Positions 36,837 through 44,163 of a stretch of DNA of 64,000 bases are shown here, one piece after another. The stretch comes from Candidatus Melainabacteria bacterium (lineage in GTDB: Bacteria > Cyanobacteriota > Vampirovibrionia > Obscuribacterales > Obscuribacteraceae), in the NCBI GenBank assembly GCA_003153555.1, contig PLZS01000064.1:1-64000 (forward strand). Reading direction: 5' to 3'. The notes beneath the pieces were generated by a model that saw nothing but the letters and a program-made list of their open reading frames with translations, had not been told where the DNA came from and did no database searches. The translations under genes and the position numbers were made by a program. Numbering within the stretch: position 1 is the first letter of the stretch; every line of letters begins with the position of its first letter.

Positions 36837-37105
36837 TGTTAGACACCTTTAAAACAAAAGTATTTTGAACGCAAACTACTTAGTGCGAACCCCTAATCGA
36901 CCGAAAATCATAGGCTCCATTTGTGGGTATCTCGTGAATAGAATCCCACCCCAGGCTGCTCTTTACAAGCACCGGAATTCTGAAGAACGCCAGGATCATG
37001 CCTAAACCGGTGCACCGGCCATGGTGATTCTAGAGAACCAACACATTTTGCCTATAAGAAATAGTTTTAAGAATTCAACTATGCGGTAGCAGCAGGCGAG
37101 ATCGC

Positions 37106-37696
37106 TTATGTACGTTTCGTAATCGATTGGCTTTCAGATTTATAGATGAATAGGCTTGCTAACAAGAAACCAATCGTGGGCAAGATGATTACTAGGGCGC
37201 TGAAGCACGTTGCAATGTAGCGACTTTTCCAGCCAGCTGACACATCAAGACAGGCTTCGTTGGGATTCTGCGAATTGTAGTGAACCTCAACAGTTGTACC
37301 AACTGGATATTTGGTCCCGAGCAACTTTTCGTCAGGTCTGTCGTAGAACATTTTCAAATTCTGCAAAAACTTTCTTGGTTGAGTCAAAACCAGGCATGCA
37401 GACGAAAACTCATGGCCATTGACGTTGTAGGTATAGAGGATGCCCTTTTCCTCAGCAGGCGCAGCGAAGGTCTTTTCTAAAGCATTGGGCTGGTCACGTG
37501 GAATCACAGGCGCCAGCGTGTTTCTGATGATTATGCCCTCTGTGACAGGCCACTGTTGCACCGCCCTGAAGTAGGACAGACCGTCCACATAATCCCAAGC
37601 GTAGAAGATCAGAACAGAGAAGAAGATCGCTCCTGCTATAAGAAAGCGATAGCCGGAACTCGACATAGTCTGTTCGCTAGATGCTTCGCTAGTCAT
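37106..37696 (-). CDS. DUF3592-type membrane protein
   Basis: About 196 residues from MTSEASSEQ; earlier in-frame ATGs exist at 37738 and 37774. Two membrane helices flank the domain (FLIAGAIFFSVLIFYAW near the start, FSALVIILPTIGFLLASLFIY near the end). Between them is the DUF3592 plan: WPVTEGIIIRN, ILYTYNVNGHEFSSACL, YPVGTTVEVHYNSQNPNEACL. The function of the family is unknown. The start is uncertain because only a distant GAGG precedes 37696. Confidence 0.7.
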   Translation of the reverse strand: MTSEASSEQTMSSSGYRFLIAGAIFFSVLIFYAWDYVDGLSYFRAVQQWPVTEGIIIRNTLAPVIPRDQPNALEKTFAAPAEEKGILYTYNVNGHEFSSACLVLTQPRKFLQNLKMFYDRPDEKLLGTKYPVGTTVEVHYNSQNPNEACLDVSAGWKSRYIATCFSALVIILPTIGFLLASLFIYKSESQSITKRT

Positions 37697-37883
37697 CGCT
37701 TGCTTGACCTCAAATACCCTGCTGACGAATACAAGCATATCACCACGGCTGAACGCGCCGGGAAAGCACCACATGCGAAGGCAGGCGACTGAAACCCGAG
37801 GGGGCCGGCATGCAGTTGCGCATCCCGAATCCAGAAGCGCAACAACGCCCTCATTAAGAAATATGCCCTCATGGTTGCTCTAA

Positions 37884-37898
37884 AAGCCAAATTGGCTT
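37884..37898. promoter_or_regulatory. perfect palindrome upstream of 37927 gene
   Basis: AAGCCAA-A-TTGGCTT, seven-base arms around one central base, lies 28 bp before the start codon and just upstream of the GGAGGG ribosome binding site. It could be an operator or a leader hairpin. Confidence 0.4.
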
Positions 37899-37926
37899 AG
37901 CATTTGAAATCTTGGAGGGTAAGCCA

Positions 37927-38259
37927 ATGTCAAAAGTCGGCCACGGCAACTGCTATCAATTCGATTTGCCTGATGATTGCCTGAATGATCTCGAAACAAA
38001 ACAAGTGATTGAAGCCCTCACTTGGGATTTGCAAAAATTGCCACTGGGCGAAAAGTTTGTGCTGGACATCGCCATCGGCCCTGATAGTCCGAAGAAACTT
38101 TCATGGGAACAGTTTGTTGCCTCAATGAGAAAGTTCAAGCGAGCTGAGTATGAAAAAGAGACCGATACAATCACCGAAAGGGACGCAATTGAGTTTTTGC
38201 GGGAACACTTTGCTGACCTATTAACCCTGCCGAGACCGGGATTGCGACGGATCAAATAA
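37927..38259 (+). CDS. small protein of unknown function
   Basis: A 110-residue protein. The ATG at 37927 follows GGAGGGTAAGCC, an excellent ribosome binding site; a TTG at 37912 overlaps that site and is rejected. It appears soluble and mixed alpha/beta: FDLPDDCLNDLETKQVIEAL, a strand EKFVLDIAIG, and a helical C-terminus ERDAIEFLREHFADLL. No family is recognised. galM starts 50 bp downstream on the same strand, so co-transcription is possible. Confidence 0.7.
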   Translation: MSKVGHGNCYQFDLPDDCLNDLETKQVIEALTWDLQKLPLGEKFVLDIAIGPDSPKKLSWEQFVASMRKFKRAEYEKETDTITERDAIEFLREHFADLLTLPRPGLRRIK

Positions 38260-38309
38260 TAACTTACGTGTTATCTTGAGGATCCGTCTTTAACTTAAAT
38301 GGGGCTTCT

Positions 38310-39344
38310 ATGAGCGCTGATGTTTCAAGTCAAGCATTTGGCACACTTCCGGATGGTCGTGAGGCCGAACTCTACATTTTGAAAAACAAAAACGGAGCGC
38401 AGGCGAAAGTAACAACCTACGGTGCGACTTTAACGGAACTGTGGGTTCCCGATCAGTCAGGAAAACTGGCCAATATCATAATCGGTTTTGATAATTTAAA
38501 AGACTATCTCGACTGCAAGTGCTATTACGGAGCCACAATCGGACGTTATGCAAACCGCATTGCCTCAGGCGCTTTTCGAGTTGACGGAATCAAGTATCAA
38601 CTGCCGATTAATGACAAAACGTGCACCTTGCATGGTGGCATTGTCGGTTTTGACAAAGTTTTGTGGGTGGGTAATCAATCTGACGCGCAAACAGTTGTTT
38701 GCACATACGTCAGCCAGCATATGGAAGAAGGATTTCCCGGTAATTTGGCTGTCGAAGTCACCTACAAATTGACGGATGACAACAAACTCGAAATCCACTT
38801 TCATGCCACCACTGACCGCCCAACAATCATAAACATGACTAATCATGCTTATTTCAATCTCAACGGAATGGGAGTTGGAACAATCTTGGACCATGAATTA
38901 ATGATAGACGCCGATCATTATGTTCCCGTCGATGCGGCACTAATCCCTACAGGAAAGTTGGCCGAAGTAGTCGGAACACCGTTTGACTTCAGGAAGTTTC
39001 ACACAATCGGCGAACGTGTGAAAGACACTGGTGGCGGTTACGACCACACTTTCTGCTTTCGCGATATGTCCAATCCAAACGCACTGAAGGCAGAGGTGCG
39101 CGCTAGCGGGAGAAGATTGCGACTGTATGCCACTCAGCCAGGACTGCAAATTTTCACAAGTCAATCGTTCCATGAGCTGGGTGACAAAAGCCCGTATTAT
39201 GACTACAGCGGTTTCACTCTCGAGACGCAGCATTATCCGGATTCGATTAATCAAACTAATTTTCCTGGCGACACGATCCTGATGCCAGGAGACGAATATT
39301 CTGAGCGCTTGATCCTGGATTTTTCGCCTGAAGATAAGGTTTAG
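38310..39344 (+). CDS. galM: aldose 1-epimerase (mutarotase)
   Basis: A 344-residue protein with the GalM fold signatures TYGATLTELWVPD, YYGATIGRYANRIASGAF, LHGGIVGFDKVLW, TIINMTNHAYFNLNG, GGYDHTF, and the late YSGFTLETQHYPDSIN. The catalytic His lies in NHAYFNL and the catalytic Glu in GFTLETQ, both present. It interconverts alpha and beta anomers of galactose or glucose in the cytosol. No other Leloir-pathway gene is nearby. The length is typical. Confidence 0.95.
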   Translation: MSADVSSQAFGTLPDGREAELYILKNKNGAQAKVTTYGATLTELWVPDQSGKLANIIIGFDNLKDYLDCKCYYGATIGRYANRIASGAFRVDGIKYQLPINDKTCTLHGGIVGFDKVLWVGNQSDAQTVVCTYVSQHMEEGFPGNLAVEVTYKLTDDNKLEIHFHATTDRPTIINMTNHAYFNLNGMGVGTILDHELMIDADHYVPVDAALIPTGKLAEVVGTPFDFRKFHTIGERVKDTGGGYDHTFCFRDMSNPNALKAEVRASGRRLRLYATQPGLQIFTSQSFHELGDKSPYYDYSGFTLETQHYPDSINQTNFPGDTILMPGDEYSERLILDFSPEDKV

Positions 39345-39545
39345 CGTGCCGATGCGGATCGAGATGTAAATCCTAACCACGCGCCAGGCTGCAAGCACTC
39401 ATCCATTGACGAGGCAAAGTCAGCCGCCGGTGCCAGTGGGACACGCTCGATTTTGGATTTAGGAGCCTTAGGTGAGAGTCCAGACTATGGAATCGTTGCC
39501 CCGTCTGCTTGCTCTCTTCGTCAGCCGCCTGATGCCAAGTCCGAG

Positions 39546-39887
39546 TTATGCTCCGATTTTGACGTTAGTTGTGTCGACGGCTTTGGTTCCTTCAACACCT
39601 TTAGCGATTCCGACCATCTTGTCGAGCAACTGCTGATCCGCAGCTTTCCCTTTCAAGACCACTGTCGTGCCAGTTTGGGCAATCCAAACTGTTTGATGAT
39701 CGGTTAAACCGGCGTCGTCGAAAGCTTTAGCGACTCTTTTAGCTAATCCGCTTTGATCGTATTCGCCCATCAAGCCTGTGCGTTCAATCGGAAGAGATTC
39801 CATCGGTTGCGGCGCCGTCTGTACGGGTGCGGGTGCAGGTTGTTGTGCAGGCGCGTCGTGGTGAAACAATCTATCAAGCCAGCTCAT
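39546..39887 (-). CDS. BON-domain protein
   Basis: A 113-residue protein whose ATG follows TTTGGAGG. An N-terminal Pro/Ala/Gln linker is followed by a BON domain (LAKRVAKAFDDAGLTDHQTV, TTVVLKGKAADQQLLDKMVG, VDTTNVKIG). The LysM domain often attached to such proteins is missing, and there is no signal peptide. BON domains bind membranes or lipids and appear in osmotic-shock proteins. Confidence 0.85.
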   Translation of the reverse strand: MSWLDRLFHHDAPAQQPAPAPVQTAPQPMESLPIERTGLMGEYDQSGLAKRVAKAFDDAGLTDHQTVWIAQTGTTVVLKGKAADQQLLDKMVGIAKGVEGTKAVDTTNVKIGA

Positions 39888-40036
39888 CGGCTACCTCCAA
39901 ATTGGTGAAGTGTGGAAGGTGAATTATGACTCATTGCGAGGACAAATGTTGTCCATTATGGATGAGCTCGGGACGAAAATAATGTGAAACGATTGCCGAA
40001 CTGCAATCTGTCCCAGACTCAGTTTGCAGATCAGAA

Positions 40037-41221
40037 CTACAAAGTTTCGGACGGCTTAGTGGCAACTGATGTGGGATCTTGTCGCAATACAAAGGCAATG
40101 GAAGGATCGACAACCTTAGACATCATCGAGAAAAGCTGAGCGCTACCAGTTGGATTCAAGTGCACCGTATCCAAAAAATTCGTTTTCGAATTGAGCGGAG
40201 AAACATTCAAGTTCACGTAAGGCACATGCTGCTCATGGCAAATCTTTTCAGTTTCATTCAAATATTTCGCATAAAAACCAGGCGCCATGACCTTCTGATT
40301 AATTTCGCCAAGCGGCATGTTGACTATCATGATCGGTGTCTTTCGTTCTTTGCACAATCGCAGCAGACGGGTCAGATAACCAAGCTGTGTCTTCATTTGA
40401 TCTGGAGCGACAGGATTGTATCGTGACAAATAATTCTGAAGCATATATTCATCGTCTGGATGCCAAACGGCTTTGCCGGGAGCAATTAGCCCACCAATAA
40501 AAGTCCGCACATCAGTCTTTACTGGAGCAGGCGAAAGAGAGCGAGTCATCTGCGGAAACAACGGAGCGACTGTGTTTGTGAGCGATTTGGTGGTGAATGA
40601 CGCTAACTGGTTTCGATTCCCCCAAAAGCCGGAAAGATTCTCTATCGTCAATGCCAGCTTATTTTCAGGTGAAAGTTGATGCGCTTGCCACAGGTCAGGG
40701 ATATCTTCGATTGATGACAGCAGTTTGAATGTCTCACTCGAATCGATTCCGGGCATCAAGTTATCCTGAAAATCTCGAGGACCGATACCAAATATGATGG
40801 CACGTGGAGCTCGCACACCAACCAGCAAGCGCTTCGCGATGAGATAAGCATCCGAAGCCATCTCACCGCCAACAGCTAGCGAAATGACCGTGGGTTTAGT
40901 GCCAATCTGAGTTGCAAGTTCCTTTTCTAAGTAGTCACAACGGTGGTGCGTTAAACGGTCGACTGGTTCATTTACGGCAATGGCAGCCGCTTCAATTGAT
41001 GGCACCTCAATCAATGACGAACCTAGAAGTGCTACATCTGGAGTTCGTGGTTCGCTTCGATAGCTTTTAACAACATTGAGAATGTCGCAACTATCGAGTT
41101 GAAATCTGTCTTCCTTATTCGAGGTTCGTGCTAAGGAATAGCAGGCATCCAATGCGAACAACAAAGAGACAGCGACGATTGCTGTACTCAGATAATTTCG
41201 GTGATGTTTGGTGGAAGTCAT
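40037..41221 (-). CDS. membrane-anchored SGNH-hydrolase-like protein
   Basis: About 394 residues. One N-terminal hydrophobic segment (YLSTAIVAVSLLFALDACY) probably anchors or exports it. The rest resembles the SGNH/DUF1574 group: VALLGSSLIEVP (position of the nucleophile serine), ISLAVGGEMASDAYLIAKRL, AIIFGIGPRDFQDN, TPIMIVNMPL, and late DTVHLNPTGSAQLF (Asp-x-x-His dyad). Such proteins act in cell-surface polysaccharide or lipid modification; the substrate is unknown. Confidence 0.65.
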   Translation of the reverse strand: MTSTKHHRNYLSTAIVAVSLLFALDACYSLARTSNKEDRFQLDSCDILNVVKSYRSEPRTPDVALLGSSLIEVPSIEAAAIAVNEPVDRLTHHRCDYLEKELATQIGTKPTVISLAVGGEMASDAYLIAKRLLVGVRAPRAIIFGIGPRDFQDNLMPGIDSSETFKLLSSIEDIPDLWQAHQLSPENKLALTIENLSGFWGNRNQLASFTTKSLTNTVAPLFPQMTRSLSPAPVKTDVRTFIGGLIAPGKAVWHPDDEYMLQNYLSRYNPVAPDQMKTQLGYLTRLLRLCKERKTPIMIVNMPLGEINQKVMAPGFYAKYLNETEKICHEQHVPYVNLNVSPLNSKTNFLDTVHLNPTGSAQLFSMMSKVVDPSIAFVLRQDPTSVATKPSETL

Positions 41222-41230
41222 ACAGTTCAA

Positions 41231-41600
41231 AATCTAGCTGACCAATTACCAAATCATAGAGCTAAACGCCGCGTCAGACTTCGGTATGAGATCTTTCAAA
41301 GGGGATAATCGGGTCGGCATTCTCGCCACAACTCTTTCAGGCTCAATGAATGCCGCAACAGCGCACAATTGCAGATGCCCGGAACCTATTGACAACAAGC
41401 ATTAAAATGAGCACATCTTCCAACGAAGAGATGCAGACATTTACACATATTACGGGGGAAATTATACTGACTTTCGGATTTCAGAGAACTGAATGATTTG
41501 TTTTCAAAACATTTCCTTGTGGATCTGCGTATTCCGAAGCACCACTCGTAGTGCCTAAAGTAGCAAACGTCAGAATCGCCTTCATCAAAATGAGCTATCT
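41231..41600. other. intergenic region without recognisable gene
   Basis: The 370 bp hold no credible coding frame. A TTGACA occurs at about 41389 but has no -10 at the right distance. I see no terminator or tRNA here. Confidence 0.5.
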
Positions 41601-41915
41601 ATGTCGATAAACAAATGCTTTTTCGATTTTCATCTTTTGAACGAAGGTTGGCTATCTATCCCCCCATACGAAGAAAACAGCAAAATCGATAATCCACCAA
41701 ACGAGCGCATATTGACTCTAAGAATGGTGGAATTTGGTTCCGATGACAAACCTGATATTTGGTACAAAGCCGAAATACTGCACGCTGGAACAAACGCAGA
41801 CAAGGCTAGAGAACTGATAAACAAGTACGGTCTGCCGAAGGCGATATTGCATAACTGCTCGTCGCAAACAGAAGAATTAGAAAAACATCTGCGTCAAATT
41901 ATCGACCGAAGCTAA
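41601..41915 (+). CDS. small protein of unknown function next to tRNA array
   Basis: A 104-residue protein. It shows a strand-rich N-terminal half (FFDFHLLNEGWLSIPPYEEN, RILTLRMVEF, IWYKAEILHAG) and a helical C-terminal half (ADKARELINKYGL, TEELEKHLRQII). It is polar, with no signal or membrane segment. No ribosome binding site is obvious, so confidence rests on amino-acid composition. It lies just upstream of the tRNA array on the same strand. Confidence 0.5.
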   Translation: MSINKCFFDFHLLNEGWLSIPPYEENSKIDNPPNERILTLRMVEFGSDDKPDIWYKAEILHAGTNADKARELINKYGLPKAILHNCSSQTEELEKHLRQIIDRS

Positions 41916-42238
41916 AACTTGGTTCCTGACGTTGCACCACAACTAGTATCAATTTAATCCAAGTTTTAATTCTCTGAGATTATTTCCTTAAACATTACGC
42001 CAGCTCTTGACCAGCGCGAGAAGTCGATGTAATCTGTATATAGCGACTCCGCGACAAATTCGTGCGCGGCAAAAGGATCAAGCTCATGAAATTCTATCCC
42101 TATCCACAGCAATTAGATACGAAGCCGAATAGGCTGAACGTTGCTGCGGTTTTATATAGGGTGATAGATCATGAATATCGAGAGAATTGCACGTTTAACA
42201 GCTAGTCTGGCAGCTTTAGCACCAGGCAAGTTGAACGC
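41916..42238. other. non-coding leader of the tRNA array with hairpins
   Basis: No gene is supported. Two stable folds are visible. CCGCG (42049) pairs with CGCGG (42065-42069). A longer structure at 42094-42166 has outer stem CTAT-CCCTAT / ATAGGG-ATAG, middle AGCAA / TTGCT and inner AGCC / GGCT. That structure is about 73 nt, close to tRNA size, but has no anticodon or T arm that I can fit. Confidence 0.4.
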
Positions 42239-42311
42239 GGCGCTATCTTCTAATTGGTCAGGAAATCAGGCTTTCAACTTGAGAACACGGGTTCAAACCC
42301 CGTTAGCGTCA
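42239..42311 (+). tRNA. tRNA-Glu(UUC)
   Basis: A full cloverleaf: acceptor GGCGCTA/TAGCGTC (one G-U), D arm TTCT/GGAA, anticodon stem TCAGG/CTTGA with loop CTTTCAA (anticodon TTC), T arm ACGGG-TTCAAAC-CCCGT, discriminator A. CCA is not encoded. The T loop is canonical. It is the first member of the array. Confidence 0.88.
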
Positions 42312-42329
42312 ATTTATTGCACTACGGAT

Positions 42330-42379
42330 ATTGGACTGGGAACCGCGCAGTGCAGGCTGTTTGCGGATCCCATTCCAAT
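42330..42379 (+). other. long hairpin between tRNA-Glu and tRNA-Asp
   Basis: ATTGGACTGGG (42330) pairs with CCCATTCCAAT (42369) with one mismatch. Inside, CCGC pairs with GCGG and CAG with CTG. It lies in the tRNA array but does not fit a tRNA in any register I tried. It may be a decayed tRNA or a processing/regulatory structure. Confidence 0.45.
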
Positions 42380-42495
42380 CCAGCAAGCAGTAAATTTATT
42401 GCCTCGTAAGCAGTAAAAAAATTCCCTTTCACAAATAGTTCTAGATGAGTGAATCTAGAAACTCCTTGTTGCGGGCATTAACCATCACCATATAC

Positions 42496-42571
42496 GGTGC
42501 CGTCGTCTAGCGGCCAGGACGCTGTGTTGTCAGCGCAGAAAACGGGAGTTCGAATCTCCTCGGCACCGCCA
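42496..42571 (+). tRNA. tRNA-Asp(GUC)
   Basis: Acceptor GGTGCCG/CGGCACC, D arm GTCT/GGAC, anticodon stem CTGTG/CGCAG with loop TTGTCAG (anticodon GTC), T arm GGGAG-TTCGAAT-CTCCT (one G-T), discriminator G and encoded CCA. All invariant bases are present, so this looks functional. Confidence 0.92.
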
Positions 42572-42576
42572 TATAT

Positions 42577-42652
42577 CTGGGCGTAGCTCATCTAGCAGAG
42601 CGCTCGCTTTGGAAGCGAGAGGCAGAGGGGGCAGCACCTTCCGCTCAGACCA
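42577..42652 (+). tRNA. tRNA-Pro(UGG)-like, non-canonical T loop
   Basis: Acceptor CTGGGCG/CGCTCAG (one G-T), D arm GCTC/GAGC, anticodon stem CTCGC/GCGAG with loop TTTGGAA (anticodon TGG), T stem GAGGG/CCTTC, discriminator A and encoded CCA. The T loop is GGCAGCA, without the TTC/TΨC bases, and position 37 is A where proline tRNAs carry G37. The fold is otherwise intact. It starts 5 bp after tRNA-Asp. It may be a specialised or decaying tRNA. Confidence 0.72.
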
Positions 42653-42656
42653 ATTT

Positions 42657-42729
42657 CCCCGAATAGCACAACGGCAGATGCAACTGTTTTAAAAGCAGTG
42701 AGTTGACGGTTCGAATCCGTCTTCGGGGA
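42657..42729 (+). tRNA. tRNA with UAA anticodon (Leu) but short variable loop
   Basis: Acceptor CCCCGAA/TTCGGGG, D arm GCA/TGC, anticodon stem ACTGT/GCAGT with loop TTTAAAA (anticodon TAA), variable loop GAGTT (5 nt), T arm GACGG-TTCGAAT-CCGTC, discriminator A. Bacterial leucine tRNAs are class II with a long variable arm; this one is class I. The acceptor also starts with C1. Charging identity is therefore uncertain. It begins 4 bp after tRNA-Pro. Confidence 0.75.
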
Positions 42730-42781
42730 AGCAGATCAATCCAGGCTTGGATTATTTAGTTCAGCGATCAGTAGACAAAAT

Positions 42782-42863
42782 CGGAGCATGGGAGAGTAGC
42801 AATTCCAGCTGCCTGTAAAGCAGTCGCCGCAAGGCTTCCCTGGTGCAAGTCCAGGTGCTCCGA
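42782..42863 (+). tRNA. tRNA-Tyr(GUA)-like, class II, altered T loop
   Basis: Acceptor CGGAGCA/TGCTCCG, D arm GGA/TCC, anticodon stem GCTGC/GCAGT with loop CTGTAAA (anticodon GTA), variable-arm hairpin GCC-GCAA-GGC, T stem CCTGG/CCAGG, discriminator A. The long variable arm is correct for bacterial tyrosine tRNA. The T loop TGCAAGT has G at position 55 instead of the nearly universal T (pseudouridine). Confidence 0.78.
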
Positions 42864-43093
42864 ATCCCCTTTGTCCAGATATATGGAGGTTCTAAAATCC
42901 TACCATAGCAATCCATCCGTTTCCTATCCTCCATTAAAATGGTCCAGAGGTGTCCCGGGTATCTATAATAAGTTGTCCCAAGGTGATTCGACTATCAATT
43001 TATGCCAAACATTGGGGCTGTTGCAGGCACGGTAGCTTATCTCAGATTAGACCTTCGCATATCAACACGACGGATGATTTTGCACAGTAGAAG

Positions 43094-43433
43094 ATGACAA
43101 CCGCATCAAATAGAATTGATATGTGGCAGAATCCCGCAATCGTGTTGTTTCATGGAACCAGCGCTCCTTAAGTTTTCAGTGAGTAGAAACCAGCTTGCTT
43201 GTCTGACATCGTTATTTTTTGTTCGCTCGGACGTAGATGCTGACGATTACTGGAGCGTAGTTAAGCACTGCCAAGGCGGCGGAACAAATGGCGGATACGA
43301 TGTCGCTGTCGGTCCTGTTTCACAAAATTCCGATGTGCGTCTAAGTTGGTCGAGGTATGATCAAATAAGCTTCCATTCGGATACCGCTTGTTCAGTTCTT
43401 GATGCAAGCGCCAAATCGGAGATTAGACTATGA
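43094..43433 (+). pseudogene. DUF3990-like toxin gene, frameshifted with internal deletion
   Basis: One frame from the ATG at 43094 reads MWQNPAIVLFHGTSAP and then stops. The family N-terminus (V-x-L-Y/F-H-G-T) is unmistakable. The frame +1 to it then carries the family C-terminus: RNQLACLTSLFFVR, DADDYWSVVKHCQGG, YDVAVGPVSQN and DQISFHSDTA. The middle block expected between them (DFGRGFYTTT and following helix) is absent in all frames. So the gene has lost its centre and its frame. The fold belongs to the ADP-ribosyltransferase-like toxins; this copy cannot be active. Its 3' end overlaps the next gene by 4 bp. Confidence 0.72.
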
Positions 43434-43987
43434 CTTTGTCTCCCCAAGTATTTGAAGACATTTTTTGGCACCGCGTGACCTTATGCCTTGCCGACCTTCA
43501 TAAATTGAAATTTGATGACGCGGAATCGGAAGCCTCTCAATTCAGAAGAAATTTCCCATCGGCTGCCACTTTTGAAAATCTCGACATGATTTATCATGCT
43601 TCACCTTTTGAAATCGCATGCGACATCGCCGGCAATCGACTCTCTTTCTCCGAGTTTAAATCTCAGTACGAACTGATTTTGAAACAAACTGAAGTTGGAT
43701 TCCTGCAGCCTAAAAAGCCGGACTCAATTCCAATTCAACAATCTGCGGATAGACAAATTAAAGAGGATGCCTTTGAAATAAATTTCAGAGTTTCGCCTGA
43801 AAAGAAAGAGTTAGCCACCGCTGGCAGCTCAAGTAACCGAAAAAGCGGAAAATTTCCTTCAAAAAGTGATACCAAGTCCGCAAGACCTAAAAAAGCAGGC
43901 AAAAAAACAAAAGCCGTCCCTAAATCAGAGAAACCCGAACCCAAAGCTAAGCCTAAAGGTGCAGCCAAACGTGGCAAATCTAGATAA
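43430..43987 (+). CDS. partner of the DUF3990-like relic, with Lys-rich tail
   Basis: A 185-residue protein whose ATG overlaps the TGA of the toxin relic (ATGA). Residues 1-90 are helical (FEDIFWHRVTLCLADLHKLK, EASQFRRNFPSAATFENLDM, SPFEIACDIAG), the plan I associate with the gene next to DUF3990 toxins, presumably an antitoxin. The last 55 residues are a Lys/Pro/Ala-rich histone-H1-like tail (KKAGKKTKAVPKSEKPEPKA) that could bind nucleic acid. If it is an antitoxin its toxin is dead, and it may persist by another role such as neutralising related toxins. Confidence 0.65.
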   Translation: MTLSPQVFEDIFWHRVTLCLADLHKLKFDDAESEASQFRRNFPSAATFENLDMIYHASPFEIACDIAGNRLSFSEFKSQYELILKQTEVGFLQPKKPDSIPIQQSADRQIKEDAFEINFRVSPEKKELATAGSSSNRKSGKFPSKSDTKSARPKKAGKKTKAVPKSEKPEPKAKPKGAAKRGKSR

Positions 43988-44121
43988 GACAGCGCGCTGC
44001 TGGATTACCTATGTGTGCTTGAAGGCAGATAGCCACGAAGCAACAAAAAACAGTGGTGGCAGAACCATCTGAGTATCGCACTAGTTACTTCGAGCTGACC
44101 AAAGTAATGCACCAGTTTTGG

Positions 44122-44148
44122 TGCCGGCAGGATGCCGGCGCTCCCAGG
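44122..44148. repeat. REP-like palindromic element, copy 2
   Basis: Hairpin GCCGGC-AGGAT-GCCGGC followed by GCTCCCAGG, nearly identical to the copy at 10649-10677. It lies just downstream of the nuclease gene's stop (minus strand). Confidence 0.75.
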
Positions 44149-44163
44149 TAAAACCTCGCGGAT

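Noticed and set aside
37007..37018. CCGGTGCACCGG palindrome
   Set aside because: Perfect but 170 bp from the nearest start and without any associated promoter feature; could be chance.
42330..42379. Attempt to read the hairpin as tRNA-Asn or tRNA-Cys
   Set aside because: GTT or GCA can be placed in a loop but neither anticodon stem pairs, and no T arm fits.
42171..42416. 81-codon plus-strand ORF across the tRNA array
   Set aside because: It runs straight through tRNA-Glu and the following hairpin; the residues are translated RNA-gene sequence.
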